From Diploscapter coronatus (Eukaryota > Nematoda > Chromadorea > Rhabditida > Rhabditidae): a stretch of 64,000 nucleotides of DNA. Location: assembly GCA_964036155.1 (NCBI GenBank), contig OZ038422.1:20111201-20175200 (forward strand), in the 5' to 3' direction. Below, piece by piece: positions 11,819 to 23,116 of this stretch. The notes below the pieces were generated by a model that saw only the letters and a program-made list of their open reading frames with translations, was not told where the DNA came from and ran no database searches. The stretch's first letter is position 1, and every line of letters begins with the position of its first letter. A program made the translations under genes and the position numbers.

Positions 11819-14733
11819 CCACACTGCCAATTGATTTGACAAAGGGCCTTGTTCCCAGGCTGACTTACGGGAATTCATTAATGACGAATCATCATCGACA
11901 CTCGACACTTAACGGTCAATGTGCTAAATTGCCTTATCTGGTATGATATCTTTTCCTGGTATTTTTCATCTTATATCTTGAAATCGAGAAGGTTTTTATT
12001 AGAATTTATACAGGTTGGTTATTTTTAATCTTCTCTTCTCGATTTCATATTGCATAAGATTAAGAAAAATTCCATGTATCAATTCATACTGTGAATTAAT
12101 GAAAAAATTCATTTCCATCAACTAGATCGTCATTTCATATATTCATTTATCCAATTTTTATGCTTTCATTTATTTCGAACATCGAAAGTTGAATCCTTTC
12201 GATTTGCTCAGTCCATGTATTATTATCATCAGGAAATTGGTAATTTTCTTCATTTTCGATTTATCGTCAAATCTAAGCCTTTTTTTTATTAATATTCATT
12301 TGAACATTTTCCATTTTAACTCAGGTGTTATTCTTTCATATTTAGAATAAACATTCGATTAATTAAAAATTTGAAACAAAAACATATAAACTAAGATCAC
12401 TGATCATGTTTTCTCTATGTGTTAATAACATTTTCATTGCATTAGTAAAGATACAGAATGCGAATTTTAACCCTCTTTATTTCTTCAATTTCTTATTCAA
12501 CCCTAGATAACAATGAATCAACATTATCTGCAACTTGGCTGTATATTTATTGAACTTCATTATCTGAGTACGGTGCGTCATAGCGGGGAAGACAGTTTTG
12601 CCTGTTGCCTGTTTGCTCGAGGTCGCTAACCCCTTTTCTCCTCTCCTCTTCGCCTTCCAGTCTCTTGACGAGTTTCTCGGATTCTCTCCTGTCTTCCCTA
12701 CTTCAGTACCATTTACCCGGTTCTTTTTCCGTTTTCTTTATTTTTCTACCCGGTAAACATGAGTCATTTCGCCACTCCGCTGCCTTTCTGCGTTCACATT
12801 TTAGTCTCTTTTCTCTTTTTGTTCGATTTCAAAGCTCTCATAAGTTTGCCTACCCAACGGAGCACTTGCGAAATTCTGACGTACCTATCAAATTCTCTTT
12901 GTTCAATTCATCTGCAAAATTAACATTTTCACGGATCATCTATTTTTCAAAGTTGTGTGTCAATATAATTTTCGATATCGGTCGGAATTGCGCATTTTTT
13001 CTTGATTGTTAGATTTTCTTTGATGTCTGGATTATCACACATTTCATATCTTTCAGTCTCCGATTTCTCTAGTCTGCCTCCTTCCCAACCAGTCAGATTG
13101 TCTTCGGCACCGCATCTCAATCAGGACTCCCTCTGTGTGTCTGTAGAAGTTGCTCCAAGCAAATATCACCACTTTGCTCTTTGCGCAGGGCGTCTAAATT
13201 CGCTCTTTGTCTCCCTGCTCTCTCTTCATTGTCTTCTCTCTCTACTCATTTACGTGCCCTCCGGCATGTTTCTCTTTCTCTCTTCCCTCTACAGAAGTCT
13301 TCTCTATTTTTGTCATTTCTTGAGTGTCAACTATCAGGTTGCATTTCAAGTACCAAACACGCGGATAAAAAATTCGACGTCGAATACACTTTCGCCTTGA
13401 AATTTCATAATTTTTCTAGTCTCGAAACCATGTTTGACGCAGTTTCGCGGAATGCATAATGATCACGCCAATATTTGCTTACTGTATACTTTAGTACCTA
13501 CCTAAAACCTCTGAGATAATTTTACAATATTGATTTTAGTAAGAGAATTGCTTGAATGATAGGAATTGCATTGCACCCGTTATTTGCCTGAATTGTATGG
13601 TTAACGTAGGTTTGCACATTTCTGTAAAGAGTTTGGCTGCCGGTTCGTGAATCGTCGCCACATTGCTCACATTTCCTTCTATTATTTCTCATTTATTGTA
13701 TAACTTCCGTTACCGTTCAATTTCTCTAACGCATTCATAATGATAACATAACAGGTCCTTTGTTGCATATTTGTAATTTGATAGCTTTGTATTATTAGCT
13801 AATTTTTATGCCTGAAAATTGGTATATGAGAAATATCGTGGCATCAATTAAGAAACATCATGGCACTTCCTTTATTCGAAATTCATTACTATTTTCATTC
13901 ATACACAATATTTTCTATCTCGAAGTTACGATATTTCTTAGTTAACCTAAAAATGTGGTCTTTGATCATCTTTGTCGTAGAAAAATTCGAGAACAAAATG
14001 TTCATGCTAAAATTTTCGTCATTTTGTTAGAGAAGTTCGCGCTCTAAAAAATAAGGGAACCGAAATAATGCAAACACAAATCTATTTTTAGTCTTTGCAT
14101 GATACTAACAATAATATCTTGATAAGTTTCCTGGATCAGGTGGGCCTTTTCGGGTTTAGTTTAGCTCATTAGCAAATCGTATAGTCATGCAACACGTATT
14201 TGTGGCCTTATGCGAGTGCGTTAGAGACCAATCGGTTTGTAAACAAAGTAAATAATTCTGCCTAAAAACGTCCGTGCCTTTAGCTGGTGGTTAATGTTCC
14301 CTGCCTGGCTCGATCCAGAGCCGTTGCCAAATTTCCACCTCTATCTCGTGCAACTCTGCTCGTTTTGCCCATTTCCTAATCATGCATTGTTTGCACAGCT
14401 CGTTTCTACTCCTCAACCCAAACTGCGCATTTTCCGCATTCAGCAGCTATATTTTCGTATGTCTCTGTCTGCTTTTTGTCTTTCTGCCTCGTTTATCTCT
14501 TTTCGCATATTCCTCCTTTACACTCTCTAACTCGATTTGCCTCTTTACCGAAATCCATGCATTTGCCCTTGCACCTTCCGTCTGCACTTTCTGCGTCTGG
14601 CGATAAGTAATCTCTCCTACATTGCATCGTCATCCATCCATCCATCCATCCATCCATCTATTCGATGTCTTCCCGTGATAATTTCTCCCTTTCCGACAGT
14701 CAACACAGCAGTTTTCAGCAGTCTGGCAGCAAA
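11819..14733. other. Intergenic, ttll-4 to tetraspanin; pyrimidine-rich
   Basis: Nearly 3 kb with long C/T-rich stretches (about 12600-13400 and 14290-14700). Open frames occur there only because such DNA lacks stops; they are Ser/Leu/Phe/Pro-rich with no motif or consistent splice phase. A CATC tetranucleotide run (14630-14657) lies just before the tetraspanin. TTTTCAG at 14712-14718, 16 bases before the next ATG, is a good spliced-leader acceptor. Confidence 0.55.
14630..14657. repeat. CATC microsatellite
   Basis: About seven tandem CATC units about 75 bases upstream of the tetraspanin start codon. Confidence 0.9.
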
Positions 14734-16476
14734 ATGGGTTGTTGCGTTACTTTCTCACGAATTATTGTCTTTCTCATGAACTTGGCCATGCTGGTAAGAT
14801 ATTTGGAAGTTAGTTAATTCGTATGATTTTATATTTTAGCTGGTAGCATTGACAGTTATTGCTCTAGCCTTATGGATTCGGCTGGATAACAACTTTGAGC
14901 ACGATTTGAGAAGGGACATCAAATACGATGGAGATGAAGAACCGCTGAGGGATATCAAAAGGGACATGCGAACAGGGGTATTCAGAACTTATCAATTATA
15001 GACTTATCCGATAATTTTTTGCCACACATCAAAAACGTTCTATCAAAAAGTGTCTACTTCTGAAGGATATTCGTGCAATAAGTTCCCTAGAAAATCTAAA
15101 CAATCTAAATGGTATAATACAGTGGCTAGCAAAAGATTGGGGCCAGGCTTCAATTTTAAAAAGAAGTGTGAACCGATTCTCTTGAACGAATCATTCTGAA
15201 ATTTAACATATATGCTATGAAGCAATGAAACTAGGGCTTACAAATCAGGGACGAGCGGTATAATTTTCGTTATAAATTTGTTAAAATCATCCGTTGATAC
15301 TTTTCGAAAATTCTTTTATAGCACATGTAGGATACGATTCTGCATCTATTCCAGAAAGGTTTTTTTTTAATTATAATGAAAATCGTACCGCTCGTTCGTG
15401 TTACAAATCTCCCAAATTTCAAGAAGATCGGCCATGGAGAATTATTTTATACTTCATTTTAAAAAAATTATATCGGTTCCAAGCGTTTGCTCACCACTAT
15501 ACCTATCTGAGAAAATTTAAATCTAAATATTTTCATCTTTATTTATCTCCTTGAAACTTCCTTATCGACATAGTATCGAGAAAGTATGAAGCACTCAAAT
15601 ATCGAAAATAGTTTTCATGAATTTATTTCAGATAACAGTGGTATTCTGGGTGATAATAGGATTCGCGATTGCATGCGCCATTTTGGGCTTGACTGGATTG
15701 TTAGGAGCTGCTGCTAACAGTCGATTCCTTTTGGTTAGTCATAAAGAGTAGTGAGCAAAAGTATACGGTTATCCATAAAGTTTTGCATGTCCGGTCTGAA
15801 CATTTGTAACGATTCAACAGCGAAGAACTTTGCACAATATAGCGATCATCAAGCGATAAAACTCAAGATTTTTATGATTTTATCATTCTAAAAGTGTTAA
15901 AGCCAGACTATAGCAATTTATTTATAGCCAGATACTTTTGGTCGCGACAGTAATTAGGAAACTATTGCATCACGTCTTCAACTATTTCAGGTCCCATATT
16001 TCGTTGCGATGGTCTTTCTAATTTTATTAGAAATCGCCGTTGGAATCGCTGTACTCGTCAAGCGAAAAGATGTAATAATTCTCGAAATAACTATTGTAAA
16101 TCTCGATAATTATTAGGTACGACGGACAGTGAAGGACTATGTCTATTGGTCGTACAATCTGAACACAATCGATGTGCAGGCGTTCAACTTCCGATACAAT
16201 TGCTGTGGAGTTGAAGGATATCCGAATCCGCAGTGTTTCCAAAATGCGGTAAGTGAAAAGATAAGAGCTTTTCTTCTTAAAAAAGAAAAAACCCTATTTC
16301 AGCCAACCTGTTCTTCTGCAGTCTGGGATCGACTCGATTTTACAATGATGGTATTCGGTATCTGTATGCTTGGAGTTATCGTTCTACAGATCATCACAAC
16401 TCTCATTTCCGTCTTCATTTTCACTTATCGGAGGAAAGAGGATGGCCCTCTGATGATTCCCGTCCAGGAGCAATAA
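14734..16476 (+). CDS. Tetraspanin, 228 aa
   Basis: Four-helix membrane protein that organises membrane microdomains. Exons 14734-14793, 14840-14977, 15632-15733, 15991-16071, 16117-16248 and 16303-16476, all phase 0. Helix 1 lies in RIIVFLMNLAML plus LVALTVIALALWI, helix 2 in ITVVFWVIIGFAIACAILGL, helix 3 in VPYFVAMVFLILLEIAVGIA and helix 4 in FTMMVFGICMLGVIVLQIIT. The N-terminus MGCC offers juxtamembrane cysteines for palmitoylation. The large outer loop has the family CCG motif (NCCGVEG), then PQC and PTC, so four cysteines. It is short, about 55 residues against a usual 70-130. A probable SL acceptor ends at 14718. Which nematode tsp gene it matches cannot be settled by eye. Confidence 0.9.
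15118..15501. mobile_element. Tc1/mariner-like non-autonomous element in tetraspanin intron 2
   Basis: Starts TA|CAGTGGCTAGCAAAAG and ends GTTTGCTCACCACTA|TA, so imperfect Tc1-type ends between TA dinucleotides. A second inner inverted pair (CGAGCGGTATAATTTTCGTT near 15252 and its complement near 15375) makes it fold back. No transposase frame. Confidence 0.55.
15749..15952. mobile_element. Possible Tc1-like MITE in tetraspanin intron 3
   Basis: AGTGAGCAAAAGTATACGG at the left pairs imperfectly with AGATACTTTTGGTCGCGAC at the right, about 200 bp apart. The ends resemble those at 15118-15501. Weak evidence. Confidence 0.35.
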
Positions 16477-18490
16477 TCTGTAAATTTTGTCTATGAAGAT
16501 CAACTTGTTTTGGTTTTGAACGCTTGCGCATTTTTGTTTTTGACACAGGAATAATTTTCATTCCTTGTGTGCATTGTTAATGATAATTTTAACAAGCACA
16601 ACAGTCAGCCTACAAAATTATTGAGCTGATCAGAAGGCTATTCTGCCAAATTCGAAGATTTCACAAGGAAAATTCCCACATAGGAACTTCCCTTGTCGGT
16701 TATATGAAAAGATAATATTTTTTCTGAAAAATGTAAATTGATTCATATTTTGTTCGTTTTGATAATCATTAAACCAATATTTGAGATTTTTACAAATCCA
16801 TTTTGGCATAGCATTCTAATCAGCTCAATATCATTTACAAATACCTAATCAGTTTCGTTGAATTACATCAAATCCTGTAAATAATTTATCAGAACGTTTG
16901 AAATGATCTATGCTCAAGTTTCTAATTCTGATAGAGCTTTGTTTTGTAACCATAGATTTGTGCAGTCATGCAAATAATTCATACTGAATTCGTATTTCTC
17001 CTCTACCCGATGTCATGCAAAAGTAAATGACCTTGCTACTCATAGTCAGGTTGCTTCCGGTTTCAACATGCGAACGCATTACTGCACACTTGTCTTGTAG
17101 CGTCTCACAAACATAGGGCCAAAATAATTGCCATATTGTCTTATTGTTTTTTGTAATTGATTGATTTATCCAAATTAGAAAATTAATCTGCTTTTACTTC
17201 GGTGCATTTTTTAGTTTCATTTGGATTTGGTTGTGAGTTTTATGCCAAACTAGAGCTCAAATTCATATGAAAATTGGAAACTTTCTGTGCTTGTTCTCCT
17301 ATTTCTTTTTCTAAAATTTTCCTCTGTGATCATGCTCACAAAATGACACAAATTATTCGATTCTGTTTGTATTTTGCTGAAATTAATCGATTAAATTTTC
17401 TTGCAGAAAATATCCGAATAAATAACCAATGCGATATTTCCACAGATTGAAAAACATTGTACTCGCGAACGAGTTTTGACAGTTTTATCAAGATACAAGT
17501 AATCATCATTTTATAAGGAAGCATTTGATTTGAGCGTAGTTTAGAGAAACACGTTTTGACAAAACAGAAGCAAACGCTTCACTTCCAGAATAAATAGACA
17601 ATTTCTGACTAATTTTATAAATACATTTGCGGGTATCTATTTCGTTTTAATTGAAATAAACTTCTCGTTTACAAGAAAAAATAGTTGAGAGAAGTGAAAA
17701 TATTTTGATATTTGTAAGTTTTTCTCGGTAACTTTCCGTGTCGCTCTCGCTCTGAGTCGACTCCTCTTTCTGATTCCAATTCCGAAGAGAAGAATTTGTT
17801 CGGTTCTGATCGTGTGACCTTACTTCTCCTTTTCTTTTTCTGTCCGACAAATCAATCTTTTCTTTGCTAATCTTCATTTTTATAGGATTAAAAAAGCGTC
17901 AATTTAGGAAAAGTAAGACAGTTTTGAGTTGTGAGAAGGAAAAAGTCAGAAAATGCATCCTTCATTGACTGCAGTTAAGGAGATCATCATGTGTTTCCTG
18001 TGTTTGCCTGTATTTGTCAGTTTTTGTATCATCGAATCAATCAGAATTAGCTCGTCCACAGGCCCTCTTTTGGTCTTCCAAATTTCATTCGTTCATTTAT
18101 CATTTCTACCGTTATTCTACCAAAAATTACAGCTGATTTCGTTGCATTTCTTTCGTAAAAATATCGTTTCTCATAATTTTGAACTATATTTTCCTTCATT
18201 GATAATTTTCTACGAATTACGAAGTGGAGTTGAATGAGTTTATTTCGTCGTTGGTTTTATCTTTGCAGATAATTTGATTCTCCAAACGTGATTCCAGACT
18301 TATTGTTTTGAGTCATTGATTCTTTAACTGTTGTCGTTTATCGTTTTCTCCATAAAAAGAGGTCAATTTTCTCGGGCAATAAGATTATTTTCCATTTTCA
18401 GCACTCGCAAACCTTCAAGATCTCATTTGTCACTCGCTTAGCTATTCTATTTCTAAAGTCCAATCTAAAGGGAATTGTATAAATTCCAAA
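16477..18490. other. Intergenic, tetraspanin to small secreted gene
   Basis: AT-rich spacer. A minus-strand frame at 17647-17877 encodes 76 mostly hydrophilic residues but has no convincing splice context or family, so it is not called. Nothing else found. Confidence 0.45.
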
Positions 18491-19012
18491 ATGATAAAGG
18501 TACACATTAAATTTCATTCTTGATGAAAGCGACAATATATATAAAAAAAAAATCTTTGAGATATCGTTAATTTGAAATTATTTTATTCGAATTTTACCAA
18601 ACCAAATATTTTTTATTCCAAAACTGATTAAAATTGTAGCTTTCTATGAGAAGTTTTACTATGTGTCCATAAATGAAAAAAAAAACGTTTATCTAATTTC
18701 TAAATGGTAATGAATTAGATAAAACTGCTTCAAACGAAAAAAGTGAAATGATAATAATTGTTTCAGTATTTCCTCCTGCTATCAGCTTTATCTCTGGTTA
18801 TTGGCGAGGAGGTGATCACATTAGATCTGACTGACATCGACCACGCAAACGGGGCCGAGATCATGCGCAACTTCACCGAGGAGGAGACCAAGATCATTCC
18901 GACACAATTCGATTTCACTGCATTTAAAGAGGCCTATGCAAAGGAGAATAAAGGAGAACGATTCTTGCCCTCTCCGAGCAGATTGTTCTTCGAGGAAAAG
19001 AAGAAGAAATAA
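18491..19012 (+). CDS. Small secreted protein of unknown function, 84 aa
   Basis: Two exons, 18491-18499 and 18767-19012, joined in phase 0 (GTACAC donor, TTTCAG acceptor). The protein begins MIKYFLLLSALSLVIGEE, a clear signal peptide with likely cleavage before EE. The mature part is acidic then basic (VITLDLTDIDHANGAEIM, one NFT glycosylation site) and ends in EEKKKK. No cysteines and no domain I recognise. Codon use in exon 2 is GC-richer than the surroundings, which supports coding. Its 3' UTR is where the ~2 kb costars tandem duplication begins. Confidence 0.7.
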
Positions 19013-19655
19013 CCAACTCATCTCAGATTGATTATGATGGTGAAATTACGTGTTCTATAATCCAAATCACTTAGATATTAGTGTAAAATACGTGTCAAAC
19101 CTAATTTTAATTAGATTATGAATAAATTGAAGAATATTTTTTTAAATATCACATGCAATGCATAAAAGCGTCGATTGAAAATCGACATGAACAAAGTGAA
19201 ATGTGTTGTCGAGAAGAAAAGATAAAGATAAAGGTTGAAATAAGAGAAGAAAAGAGGGAGGATAACCTCAAGCCACACACATTTTACAGCGAGCGGCGGA
19301 ATCTTGACTCTTCCAGCTCATTCCCTCGCTTCATCTGCTCATATCCTAACAATCCTAACAACAATCAGTCTCTCTCTTTCTTTCTGCTCATTCTTTCACT
19401 CAGTCGCATTATCACTCGCCAGAGGATTCCTCCCTTCTGATAACTGCTCTCTCCTCATTCGAGCCAATCGACTTCGACGTGCTTCTTCTCACATTTCGGT
19501 ACGAGAATTTTCCTGTTTCTGATGATGTCATTGCTTCCAAATACTCTCTTTGATGTGTGTTTGATAGCTTATATGATATGTAGTTTGCTAAAAGAAGTAA
19601 CGCAAAATGATTGATAATGTCGATATCATTATCATAGTTTTCAGCTCGATTAAAG

Positions 19656-20865
19656 ATGAATCGAATACTCGCGCAGAAAGCAGTTCAAAAGGGATCGCTG
19701 ATGAATAATGTCAATAAATTCAACGCTATGGCTGAGCAGACAGATGCGTCTTTGAAAAAGTAAAAAAAATCGGGTTGATGAAAGCCCTGTATGATTGTGC
19801 TAGCATATTTCATGATGAAATTATATTCGGCGTGCGTCAAAATCTGCTAACTAGGGATCATGAATGAAATCATCGTGGATGTCTAAAGATTTTTTCGATA
19901 TCAATTTCTGTCTCTTCATACTCTCGGCTTCAGCCAAATGTACTCCTGGCGTCCCATTTTCACATGATTTCTTTGTCTACTATCTCTTCAAAACACTATC
20001 TCTCGCTTATCAAAGAAAATTGCGTCAAAATTATTGCAGAAGAGATTAGAAACTGTCATCTTTATTCGCCAAAAGTTTAGATGAATAAAGATCCTCCTCA
20101 AAAATAGCACGCCGCAGAACCTTCTCACCTCAATACTTCTTTTATCAGATTTTTAAAATAATATTTTCTTTAGAAATCCATATTCGGATACGTATTCTAT
20201 TCAACAATTTGATAAAGAAGCAATAGACTATGGACGGCCTCCTACTGGAAGCAAAACAGAGGCACGAGGGATTAAAGTAGTCTTTAAAATCCTTAAAATT
20301 TTAACAGTTGCTAATTTTAGGCGAGTGTTCATGTTTGTAATGAAGTTCTTTATCTATGTGAAATCATTTCTCAAAATGCGTCTGGAGAAGAGCCTCATAA
20401 ATATATCGAATTCGGAAAGCTATTCTACATCTATTCCTTCATTTCTGATAAACTGGTCGGCATGTTGTTGAGGGCTCGAAAGTATGGGTTGGTGGATTTT
20501 GAAGGTGAAATGTTGTATCAAAGACAGGACGATAAAAAAGTACATCTCTTTCAATGATTTTCTTTTCTAAATAATTACTTCAGTTAATCACCATGCAAAT
20601 GTCTCTGGCGGAAATTCGTGAATGTCTCAAGCCATCGGGAGATCCAAAGAATTGCATACAAATTGTCAGGAAAAATCAGACTTCGACGGATTCTACTCCT
20701 GCACAACCTAAGTCAAATGCAAAACCTACTCAAGCAGAAAATGCAGAAAAGAAACCTGCACCGAAAAAATCAACTAATTCGAATCTGTCAAATAATCCAC
20801 ACATGAAGAAGGATGCAAATGCGCCCAAAGCTCCTCCTCCTTCATTTTGTTCTCAATATGTTTAG
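19656..20865 (+). CDS. Costars-domain (ABRA-like actin regulator) protein, copy 1, 235 aa
   Basis: Costars/ABRA proteins bind actin and act in actin dynamics and Rho/SRF signalling. Exons 19656-19759, 20174-20276, 20321-20539 and 20584-20865. An acceptor TTTTCAG lies 11 bases before the ATG. The N-terminus MNRILAQKAVQKGSLMNNVN is a short basic region; residues about 70-155 form the costars domain, with the diagnostic ISDKLVGMLLRARKYGLVDF followed by EGEMLYQRQDDKKVITMQMS. The tail is Pro/Lys/Ala-rich and low in complexity, ending SFCSQYV. It is one of two tandem copies; this one keeps the full tail. Function in nematodes is inferred from the family only. Confidence 0.9.
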
Positions 20866-20944
20866 AGATTTGTTTCGATATCAATATTTAAGGCGAGATA
20901 CTCTCTAATATCTCTCAAATGATAGATTTCGGAAGGAGGGGGAA

Positions 20945-21023
20945 GGGGTATCCGCGAGATTAACCACTACGCTCTGCGTCTCTTCATCGTGTATTTCATA
21001 TTGCGCTCTTCGCGAATACGCGT
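20945..21023. mobile_element. Short MITE, GGGGTATCCGCGAG family, copy 1
   Basis: Starts GGGGTATCCGCGAG and ends CTCTTCGCGAATACGCGT, an imperfect inverted pair about 80 bp apart, just after the costars stop codon. A related element sits in BUB1 intron 2 (42941-43042). Confidence 0.45.
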
Positions 21024-21642
21024 TCCACCCCTGAAATTACGGGCTCAATAATCCAAATCACTCAGATATTCATTCGTGTAAAATACATGCCAAACATAAT
21101 TTTAGTTAGATTATGAATAAATCGAAGAAAATTTCAAATATCACATGCAATGCATAAAAGCGTCGATTGAAAATCGACATGAACAAAGTGAAATGTGTTG
21201 CCGAGAAGAAGGGATAAAGAAAAAGTTGAAATAAGAGAAGAAGAAAAGAGGGAGGGTAACCTTAAGCCACGCACATCTTACAGCGAGAGGCAGAACCTTG
21301 ACTTTGACTCTTTTCCAGCTCATTCTCTCGCCTCATCTGCTCATATCCTAACAACTTTAACAACAATCAGTCTCTTTCCCTCTTCTGCTCATTGTTCCGC
21401 TCAGTCATATTATCATTCTGCCAGAGGCTTCTTTTCTTCTGATAACTGCTCCCCTCCTCATTCGAGCCAGTCGACTTCGACGTGCTTCTTCTTCTGACAT
21501 TTCGGTACGAGAATTTTCCTATTTCTGATTATATCATTAGATTTGTTTTGATAGCCTACGTGATATATAGTTTGTTAAAAGAAGTAGTGCAAAGTGGTTG
21601 ATAATGTCGATATCGTTGTCATAATTTTCAGCTCGATTAAAG

Positions 21643-22579
21643 ATGGATCGAATACTCGCGCAGAAAGCAGTTCAAAAGGGATCGCTGATGAATAATGTCA
21701 ATAAATTCAATGCCATAGCTGAACAGAAAGATGCATCCTTGAAAAAGTAACAAATTGGATTAATGAAAGTCTTGTATGATCGTATTCGTGTATTTCATGA
21801 TAAATTTATATTCGGCGTGGATTCGAAACTGCCATCTTTATTGATCAAAGGCTTAGCTGAATAACAATTCACTTTGGCGAATAAGGACCGCCCTCCTCAA
21901 AAATAGAATGTCGCAGAACCTTTCTCACCCCAATGTTTTCTTTATCAGTTTTTTTTAGAAATCCATATTCGGATACGTATTCTATTCAACAAGTTAATAA
22001 AGAAGCAACAGATTATGGACGACCTCCTACTGGAAGCCAAACAGAGGCACGAGGGATGAAAGTAGTCTTCAAAATCTCTAAAGCTTTAACAATTTAATTT
22101 TAGGCGAGTGTTGAGGTTTGTAATGAAATTATTTATCTGTGCGAAATCATTTCTCAAAATGCGTCTGGAGGAGAGGAACCTCATAAATATATCGAATTCG
22201 GAAAGCTATTCCGCATCTATTCCTCCATTTCTGATAAACTGGTCGGCATGTTATTGAGAGCTCGAAAATATGGATTGGTTGATTTTGAAGGTGAAATGCT
22301 GTTTCAAAGACAGGACGATAAAAAGGTACATCTCTTTCAATGATTTTCTTTTCTAAATAATTACTTCAGTTAATCACCATGCAAATGTCTCTGGCGGAAA
22401 TTCGTGAATGTCTCAAGCCATCGGGAGATCCAGGGAAGTGCATACAAATCGTCAAGAAAAACCCGACTTCGACGGATTCTACTCCTGCACAACCTAAGTC
22501 AAATGCAAAACCTACTCAAGCAGAAAATGCAGAAAAGAAACCTGCACCGAAGAAATCAACAAAGTCGAATCTCAAATAA
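21643..22579 (+). CDS. Costars-domain protein, copy 2, C-terminal tail lost by frameshift, 212 aa
   Basis: Tandem paralogue of the gene at 19656. Exons 21643-21746, 21959-22061, 22104-22325 and 22370-22579 match copy 1 in phase and junctions; one extra codon sits in exon 3. The costars core is intact (ISDKLVGMLLRARKYGLVDF). In the last exon copy 2 reads TCG AAT CTC AAA TAA where copy 1 reads TCG AAT CTG TCA AAT AAT, a two-base loss that stops the protein 23 residues early. The remainder of the tail persists in another frame downstream (22582-22649, ending SFCSQYI). The duplicate is probably expressed but truncated. Confidence 0.85.
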
Positions 22580-22714
22580 ACCATACACGAAGAAAGATGT
22601 AAACGCACCCAAAGCTTCTCCTCCTTCATTCTGTTCTCAATATATTTAGAAAGTTATTTAAGGCGAGATACTCTCTAATGTCTCTCAAATGATAGATTTC
22701 AGAAGGAGGGGGAA

Positions 22715-22793
22715 GGGGTATCCGCGAGATTAACCACTACGCTCTGCGTCTCTTCATCGTGTATTTCATATTGCGCTCTTTGCGAATACGCGT
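22715..22793. mobile_element. Short MITE, GGGGTATCCGCGAG family, copy 2
   Basis: Second copy, carried along in the tandem duplication; same ends as 20945-21023 with a few substitutions. Confidence 0.45.
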
Positions 22794-23116
22794 CCCACCT
22801 CCCTCAGCAATCCACCATTTGAAGAACAATAAAGTAAATTCATTTACATATGATTGTCTTATGGTTCATTTTATTGCTATACAGTCAAAATTATATTAAA
22901 AATTAATCCATCTGTGTCTATGTTTCTTTTTAATACAAAACTTGTTTTTCCAAATAATATTTATTCATTGGTAACAAGAATAAATGAAATTGATGTTTTG
23001 AGATTTCTTGTGGAAGATGTGTAGAATAGAGATGCTTCTTCTTGAAATTGGATATTGATAAATAGAGACTGGATTATAATGTTGTACTTGTCATACTTCA
23101 AAAATGCTGCCTAACC

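Larger units (their letters stand above)
19043..22800 (+). repeat. Tandem segmental duplication, ~2 kb unit, two copies
   Basis: Unit 1 about 19043-21038, unit 2 about 21039-22800. Matching landmarks: ATAATCCAAATCACT at 19056 and 21051; GCATAAAAGCGTCGATTGAA near 19160 and 21150; the whole costars gene; and the GGGGTATCCGCGAG element near 20945 and 22715. Non-coding parts still align closely, so the duplication is recent. The left breakpoint lies in the 3' UTR of the upstream secreted-protein gene. Confidence 0.92.

Noticed and set aside
12605..13459. Two 130-residue plus-strand frames
   Set aside because: Ser/Leu/Phe-rich translation of pyrimidine-rich DNA, no motif, no matching splice sites.
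14294..14779. Plus-strand frames just upstream of the tetraspanin
   Set aside because: Pyrimidine-rich; overlap the tetraspanin start in another frame and run through the CATC repeat.
17647..17877. 76-residue hydrophilic minus-strand frame
   Set aside because: Some protein-like character, but no splice partner, no family, and AT-rich context; insufficient support.
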